In this document: positions 21,088 to 25,344 of the stretch, piece by piece
How the letters are laid out: every line of letters starts with the position of its first letter
How positions within the stretch are numbered: the stretch's first letter is position 1
NCBI GenBank assembly: GCA_035370465.1
Contig: DAOOVW010000025.1
Coordinates: 1-25,344, forward strand
Length of the DNA stretch: 25,344 nt
Direction of reading: 5' to 3'
DNA from: a bacterium
GTDB taxonomy: Bacteria > Ratteibacteria > UBA8468 > B48-G9 > JAFGKM01
Made by a program: the position numbers and the translations under genes
The notes under the pieces: generated by a model
Seen by the model: the letters and a program-made list of their open reading frames with translations, nothing else
What the model was told of the DNA's origin: nothing
The model's database searches: none

Positions 21088-22243
21088 ATCCTGGATTTAT
21101 TTTAACATTTCCTTCTCTTACACTTATAATACCTTTTGCAATTTTTTCATCAATTGTATTTAATAATTCATTTTCTGGTATTTGAATAAGAACAGAGAAT
21201 TCTGAACCTGTTTTTTTAATAATTTCAATATAATGATTTCTAACTTCTATTGAGTCCTCACCTTTTTTATAAACATTACTTATAATTTGAATAAGAGGTA
21301 CAAGTTTTTTAAAATCAATGTATTTTTTTGGTCTTTCTCCTCTTTTTCTATCAGCAAGGTCATAAACTCTGTGCATAACTCCAATCGTCAAGTTTCTACC
21401 ACAAACAGGACACTTATTGTTATTAACTGCACTTTCTTCTGGTGAAAAACAAACATTACAATTTCTATGTCCATCAAAATGATATTTTCCTTCTTCTGGA
21501 AAATACTCAATTGTCATTAAAAATTTATCTTTATCCTTATTTCTTAAAATTTCTATTAACTCAAAATAATTAAATTTATCTTTAAAAACATTAGATTCTC
21601 TGCCAATTTTTAAAGGAGAATGAGCATCTGAATTAGAAATTAAAGAGAACCTATCAAGAGGTGAAACCATCCAGTTCATTTCAGGGTCACTACTTAATCC
21701 TGTTTCAAGAGCAAAAATTTCAGAAGTAAATCTCCCAAAACAATCGTAAATAGAATTAAAACCAGAATTTGCACCAAACACGGAGAAATGCGGAGTCCAT
21801 ATATGTGCAGGAACAACAAATATATCTTCATTTATTTCTTTTATAATGTTCAAAAGGTCAATACAGGAAAGATGTAATATTGGTCTTCCATCAGCGTTAA
21901 GGTCCCCATATTTTTCTATCTTCCTGTTAAATTTTTCTGCTACTTCAAAAGAAGGAAGAAAAATTATATTGTGAATTTTTTTAATAACATCGTCTTGCTC
22001 AAAAATATTGTTCACTTCCCCTGTTAAAATAAAATCAACTCCATTAAAAGTATATATACCATATCTATCTGTTTGTTTGAGTTTTCCTTTTAACTCATAA
22101 AACCACATAAAATGTGTAATATCTCCTGTCCCGAGAATATTTATTCCCTTGTATTTTGCCCATTTTGTTAATTCTTCAATTACCATATTTTTACTTGTTG
22201 CCTTACTATATTTTGAATGAATATGAAAATCAGCAATATACAT
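21014..22243 (-). CDS. endoQ: Endonuclease Q family protein (PHP-type DNA repair nuclease)
   Basis: EndoQ, first found in Thermococcales, nicks DNA on the 5' side of deaminated bases (uracil, hypoxanthine, xanthine) and abasic sites. The 409-residue protein matches its architecture. The PHP domain gives metal ligands His7 and His9 (DFHIHSKYS), Asp41 and His44 (GTGDITH), Glu76, His91, His147 (PAHIWTPHFSVFG) and Asp206/His208 (NSDAHSPLKIGRESNVF). GLSSDPEMNW, EYFPEEGKYHFDGHRNCNVC and CPVCGRNLTIGVMHRVYDLA follow; Cys262, 265, 278 and 281 form the zinc site. Databases often mislabel such proteins as UvrD helicase or PHP phosphatase. The C-terminus ends QPTLF after a CESC pair, resembling a clamp-binding peptide. 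AAGAGGG precedes the ATG; the gene follows the HIT gene by 13 bases. Confidence 0.88.
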   Translation of the reverse strand: MYIADFHIHSKYSKATSKNMVIEELTKWAKYKGINILGTGDITHFMWFYELKGKLKQTDRYGIYTFNGVDFILTGEVNNIFEQDDVIKKIHNIIFLPSFEVAEKFNRKIEKYGDLNADGRPILHLSCIDLLNIIKEINEDIFVVPAHIWTPHFSVFGANSGFNSIYDCFGRFTSEIFALETGLSSDPEMNWMVSPLDRFSLISNSDAHSPLKIGRESNVFKDKFNYFELIEILRNKDKDKFLMTIEYFPEEGKYHFDGHRNCNVCFSPEESAVNNNKCPVCGRNLTIGVMHRVYDLADRKRGERPKKYIDFKKLVPLIQIISNVYKKGEDSIEVRNHYIEIIKKTGSEFSVLIQIPENELLNTIDEKIAKGIISVREGNVKINPGYDGEFGKVEIPCESCSIEDQPTLF

Positions 22244-22256
22244 TTTTTCCCTCTTA

Positions 22257-22739
22257 TTATTTGAATTCTTTTATAAGGACAGAATAAAGTTCAGAAAGTG
22301 ATTGTGGTATAACTTTTGTATTGGAAATCACAGGCATAAAATTAGTATCACCATTCCATCTTGGAACTATATGAAAATGAATATGGTCATCAAGCCCTGC
22401 CCCGGCAACTTTTCCTAAATTCAGTCCTATATTAAAACCATCTGGATTTAATACTTTTTTTAAAATACTAACTGATTTCTTAATCAACTGCATTATTTCT
22501 ATTTCTTCCTTTTGGTTAACAGATGTAATATCTTTTATATGCCTTTTAGGTGCTACCATTAGATGTCCATTATTATATGGGAAAATATTCATAATAATAA
22601 AAGAAACATCTCCTCTATAAACAACAAAATTTTCTTTGTCTTTTTTTGATTTATAACCATAGCATAAAAAACATTTTCTTTTTTCAATTTTATTTATATA
22701 CCCAATTCTCCATGGAGCCCAGATTATTTCTTTATTCAT
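22257..22739 (-). CDS. HIT-family protein, Ap4A phosphorylase/hydrolase-like
   Basis: A second HIT protein, of the longer class. The 160-residue product begins with the diagnostic IIWAPWRIGYI and a CFLC zinc pair, continues with FIIMNIFPYNNGHLMVAPKR and NIGLNLGKVAGAGLDDHIHF, and has the triad HIHFHIVPRW with the catalytic middle His. The WAPWR-type proteins studied so far act on diadenosine polyphosphates (Ap4A phosphorylases). It differs clearly from the 112-residue HinT-like protein at 4041-4379. It overlaps the upstream DUF523 gene by four bases (ATGA). Substrate is inferred from the subfamily only. Confidence 0.88.
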   Translation of the reverse strand: MNKEIIWAPWRIGYINKIEKRKCFLCYGYKSKKDKENFVVYRGDVSFIIMNIFPYNNGHLMVAPKRHIKDITSVNQKEEIEIMQLIKKSVSILKKVLNPDGFNIGLNLGKVAGAGLDDHIHFHIVPRWNGDTNFMPVISNTKVIPQSLSELYSVLIKEFK

Positions 22740-23191
22740 AGTTCTTCCTCTGTTATTACTCCAATTCTATTGTCTAACAAAAACTGTGCTGTAACACCAT
22801 TTCCTTCAATTATTTTTTTACTAAAACTACCATCATAAATTTTCCCTTTTCCACATGCAGGACTTAATTGTTTTAAAATTACAAAGTTCACATTATACAT
22901 TTTTAAAATTCTAAAAGTAATTTCTGCCCCTTTTACATAATATTCTGTAACATCCTCACCTTTTTTATTAATAACTCTACACTTTTTATTCAAAACATCT
23001 TTTCCATTTCCGTATTTTATTTCTGCTGGTTCTCTCAAAACAGGCAATCCACCAAGAATTTCTGGACAAAAAATAATTAAATTTTTCTTACTGATAAAAT
23101 TAACAACTTTCTTATTAAGAGAATTTCTTCCATCATATCTACAATTCTCACCAACAAGACAGGCACTTACCCCAACAAATTCCTCTATCAT
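22736..23191 (-). CDS. DUF523 family protein
   Basis: A 151-residue protein of the widespread DUF523 (YbbK-like) family, recognised by VSACLVGENCRYDGRNSLN at the N-terminus, FCPEILGGLPVLREPAEI, VTEYYVKGAEITFRI and the C-terminal LKQLSPACGKGKIYDGSF and GNGVTAQFLLDN. Conserved cysteines (SAC, ENC, FCPE, PAC) could bind a metal or an Fe-S centre. The family has no firmly established function that I can cite. Both ends overlap its neighbours by four bases (CCA-adding enzyme upstream, HIT gene downstream), so it is translated as part of that operon. Confidence 0.88.
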   Translation of the reverse strand: MIEEFVGVSACLVGENCRYDGRNSLNKKVVNFISKKNLIIFCPEILGGLPVLREPAEIKYGNGKDVLNKKCRVINKKGEDVTEYYVKGAEITFRILKMYNVNFVILKQLSPACGKGKIYDGSFSKKIIEGNGVTAQFLLDNRIGVITEEEL

Positions 23192-24636
23192 TTCAATTGT
23201 AGTTCTTTTTTTATTTTATGTAAAATCTCTTTTTTATTTTCCTTCAAATATCTTTTAAGATAAGTTTTTTTGTTAGGCAATATTCCATCTAAGACCAAAT
23301 TTTCAAGGTAATTTTTAACAAATCCAACTTCCTTACCTTGTTTAATTGTTAAAATATCCATTATAACAAAACCGTCAATAGCAAGTTTAAACGAAGATAA
23401 CTTATCTTTTTTATTTATTTCTTTTATTCTTTCTTCAAGTTTCTCTAACTTTTCAATTGCTTTTTTTACCTTTATTTCATTTTTACTTGTAATATCTGCT
23501 TTTGCAAGTGTAAAAAGTGCTTTTATATCTTTTCCCACTTCTTTTATAAATCTTCTTAAAGCACTATCAGTTGGATTCTCTTTTGCTAAAAGATGTGGCC
23601 TTAAATGAAATCTTATAAGTTTTCCAATAAATTTTGCATTTTCATCGCTTATTTTCATCCTTTTACATATTTTATAACTCATTTTTTCACCTAAAAATTC
23701 ATGTCTATGAAAACTCACTTTCCCATTTTCAACTTTTAAGGTTGCTGGTTTACCTATATCATGTATAAGTGCAGAAAATCTTAAATAAACATTTCTTGTA
23801 TGTCTGCTAATATTATCAAGTGTTTTCAATGTATGCTCAAATAGGTCCTTACATGGATGGTCTGTTCTTTTTTCTTTAAGAGAAAAAACTTCCGGTAAAA
23901 CAATTTCAAGAACTCCAATTTCATCCATCAAATAAAATCCATCCGATGGTTTGGTTGCTGAAATAATTTTTAAAATCTCATCAGTTATTCTTTCCTGGCT
24001 AACTATTTTTATTCTATAAACATTTTTTTTCATACTTTCTTTTGTTTTATCTTCTATCTTAAATTTTAATCTTGTAGAAAATCTTATGCCTCTTAAAATC
24101 CTTAGCGGGTCATCATAAAATGTTTTATCCGGGTCGGTTGGTGTTTTTATAATTTTTCTCTTAATATCCTGTCTTCCCTCAAATGGGTCAAGTATTTCAC
24201 CTGTAATTAAGTTTTCTGCAATTGCATTGATAGTAAAGTCCCTTCTTAATAAATCCTGATATATATTACATTTCTCAACAATTGGTTTTCTGGTATCATC
24301 TGGATAACTTTCTTTTCTCGCAGTTGCAAATTCAACTTTTATTCCATTGATTTCAATCATTGCTGTTCCAAACCTTCCATAAAATACAGGTGTAGGCAAA
24401 TTATACATTTTTGAAAATTCATTTGCTATCTTTAAAGCATCCTCTTCCATAACAAAATCTACATCAACACTTTTCTTTCTTAAAAGATTGTCTCTTATAT
24501 AGCCACCAACAAGATAAATATCTATACCCTTTTTCTTTGCAAAATCCCTCATCTTTTCAATTATTTTTTCTATTTGAATTTTTGTTTTTCCCATTTTAGT
24601 TCTTACCCATTTTAAAATTTTCTTATATTTTACCAT
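23188..24636 (-). CDS. cca: CCA-adding tRNA nucleotidyltransferase / poly(A) polymerase family, with HD domain
   Basis: This class II nucleotidyltransferase adds or repairs the CCA end of tRNAs, or is a poly(A) polymerase; sequence alone does not separate the two. The 482-residue protein has the head domain with IYLVGGYIRDNLLRKKSVDV and the DxD metal pair, VEFATARKE, RRDFTINAIA, DPFEGRQDI and DDPLRILRGIRFSTRL, a neck/body domain (about 200-265), and an HD domain with ALIHDIGKPATL, as in many bacterial CCA enzymes. The start is uncertain: the ATG at 24636 or the one at 24594, which would begin MGKTKIQIEKII; neither has a clear ribosome binding site. It is the first gene of the minus-strand operon. 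Confidence 0.9.
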   Translation of the reverse strand: MVKYKKILKWVRTKMGKTKIQIEKIIEKMRDFAKKKGIDIYLVGGYIRDNLLRKKSVDVDFVMEEDALKIANEFSKMYNLPTPVFYGRFGTAMIEINGIKVEFATARKESYPDDTRKPIVEKCNIYQDLLRRDFTINAIAENLITGEILDPFEGRQDIKRKIIKTPTDPDKTFYDDPLRILRGIRFSTRLKFKIEDKTKESMKKNVYRIKIVSQERITDEILKIISATKPSDGFYLMDEIGVLEIVLPEVFSLKEKRTDHPCKDLFEHTLKTLDNISRHTRNVYLRFSALIHDIGKPATLKVENGKVSFHRHEFLGEKMSYKICKRMKISDENAKFIGKLIRFHLRPHLLAKENPTDSALRRFIKEVGKDIKALFTLAKADITSKNEIKVKKAIEKLEKLEERIKEINKKDKLSSFKLAIDGFVIMDILTIKQGKEVGFVKNYLENLVLDGILPNKKTYLKRYLKENKKEILHKIKKELQLK

Positions 24637-24811
24637 CCTTATTGTTTTTTTAAACTATAATTGATATAAATTTCAAATAGAAGCAATAATACATTTATAA
24701 AATTTTCTAATTTCTTTTGAGTGAAGAAGTTAAGATACATAGGTAACACCTGCCAGTTTTTTGAAAAGTTTAGGGATTTATATAAAATAGAGGAAGAACT
24801 GGGAAGAAAAA

Positions 24812-25344
24812 ATGGGATACAAGTATGCAAAGAAGTTCATACCATTAAGGAAAGGAGAAGTAGTAAGCAAAGGGTGTGAGATAGTCCATTTATCGAAGAA
24901 AGGTAAAGAGAGATTAAAGTGGATAAAGTATTATAAGAGTCATGAAGAGAATGCTTCATTGGTAAGTAGGTATTATGGGATAAGTAGGAAAACATTTTAT
25001 AAGTGGTATGGGAGGTATAAACTATTAGGATTAAAGGGATTAGAAGATATGAGTAAAGCACCTATAAATAAAAGGGGACATGAAATTACGTGGGAAGAGG
25101 AATTAAGGATAAAGAAGTTAAGGAAACAATATATAAGGTATGGAAAAGAGAAACTATCAGTGCTTTATAAGAAGATATATGGAGAAAAGATATCGGGGTG
25201 GAAGATATATCAGGTTATAAGGAAATACAATTTATATTGGAGTCCAGTAAAGAATGAGAAATTAAGGAAAAAGAGAAAGTTGGCAGAGAAGAAAAAGAGG
25301 ATAACAGAATTAAAGAACAAACAGCTGGCAGGGTTTTTCTTTCA
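24812..25344 (+). CDS. IS481/IS3-like integrase-type transposase, N-terminal part, runs off right edge
   Basis: The open frame from the ATG at 24812 to the window end (177 codons, no stop) reads MGYKYAKKFIPLRKGEVV, then a helix-turn-helix ASLVSRYYGISRKTFYKWYG, RYKLLGLKGLEDMSKAP, and a second DNA-binding helical region KIYQVIRKYNLYWSPVKN; the DDE integrase core would lie outside the window. The arrangement is that of IS481 and related IS3-superfamily transposases. Codon use is unlike the neighbours: AAG exceeds AAA for lysine (21 to 16 by my count) and AGG strongly exceeds AGA for arginine, whereas the chromosomal genes prefer AAA and AGA. GGGAAG before the ATG is a weak ribosome binding site. 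The 175 bases before it show no gene and no inverted repeat that I can place. Confidence 0.75.
   Translation, partial: MGYKYAKKFIPLRKGEVVSKGCEIVHLSKKGKERLKWIKYYKSHEENASLVSRYYGISRKTFYKWYGRYKLLGLKGLEDMSKAPINKRGHEITWEEELRIKKLRKQYIRYGKEKLSVLYKKIYGEKISGWKIYQVIRKYNLYWSPVKNEKLRKKRKLAEKKKRITELKNKQLAGFFF

Noticed and set aside
24637..24811. Short GTG-started frame before the IS481-like transposase (about 24721-24880)
   Set aside because: It overlaps the transposase in another frame, lacks recognisable motifs and ends early.
1..25344. CRISPR array, tRNA or rRNA genes, prophage
   Set aside because: No regularly spaced repeats, no tRNA cloverleaf or rRNA segments, and no phage structural genes were seen.

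Overview
The window is AT-rich bacterial DNA (about 30% GC by eye) from a Gram-negative, LPS-making organism. It carries kdsA, kdsD, kdsC, an LptC-like lipoprotein and lpxK. The mixture of this LPS set with a bacterial-type operon layout, an archaeal-like endonuclease Q and a lysine/AAA-rich codon style suggests an uncultured candidate-phylum bacterium (Omnitrophota-like or similar). That placement is inference from gene content; no rRNA is present to settle it.

Layout. 1-291 is the broken end of an IS transposase on the minus strand. 292-961 has no gene but holds a cluster of four DnaA-box-like 9-mers and, at its right end, a near-consensus promoter for nusA. 962-4379 is a coupled nusA-infB-hinT operon. 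4548-5369 is kdsA. 5370-6258 is an accessory insertion: a decayed VapBC-type toxin-antitoxin pair and a GC-rich hairpin repeat. 6259-13945 is a tight operon, kdsD-kdsC-lptC-like-spoIID-hpf-ptsN-ptsI-pgi/pmi-metK, followed after a gap by ahcY-coaE and then rho (to 17469).

17470-19995 is a second accessory zone: a MazEF pair with its own promoter/operator, an orphan zinc-knuckle protein, a dead LysE-type exporter fragment and a ruined ISL3 transposase into which GC-rich hairpins have inserted. Here the coding strand flips. 19996-24636 is a minus-strand operon read in the order CCA-adding enzyme, DUF523, HIT protein, endonuclease Q, lpxK. From 24812 to the right edge an IS481/IS3-like transposase begins.

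How it fits together. kdsA, kdsD and kdsC are three of the steps that make KDO; lpxK phosphorylates lipid A precursor; the LptC-like protein exports LPS. The kdsD-kdsC-lptC ... hpf-ptsN order matches the E. coli rpoN locus, except that lptA-lptB-rpoN is replaced by a SpoIID-domain gene and ptsI follows ptsN, giving an enzyme I / IIA phosphorelay without HPr or a permease in view. metK and ahcY are two steps of the SAM cycle. The most notable single gene is the bacterial endonuclease Q, which ends in a peptide resembling a sliding-clamp binding motif.
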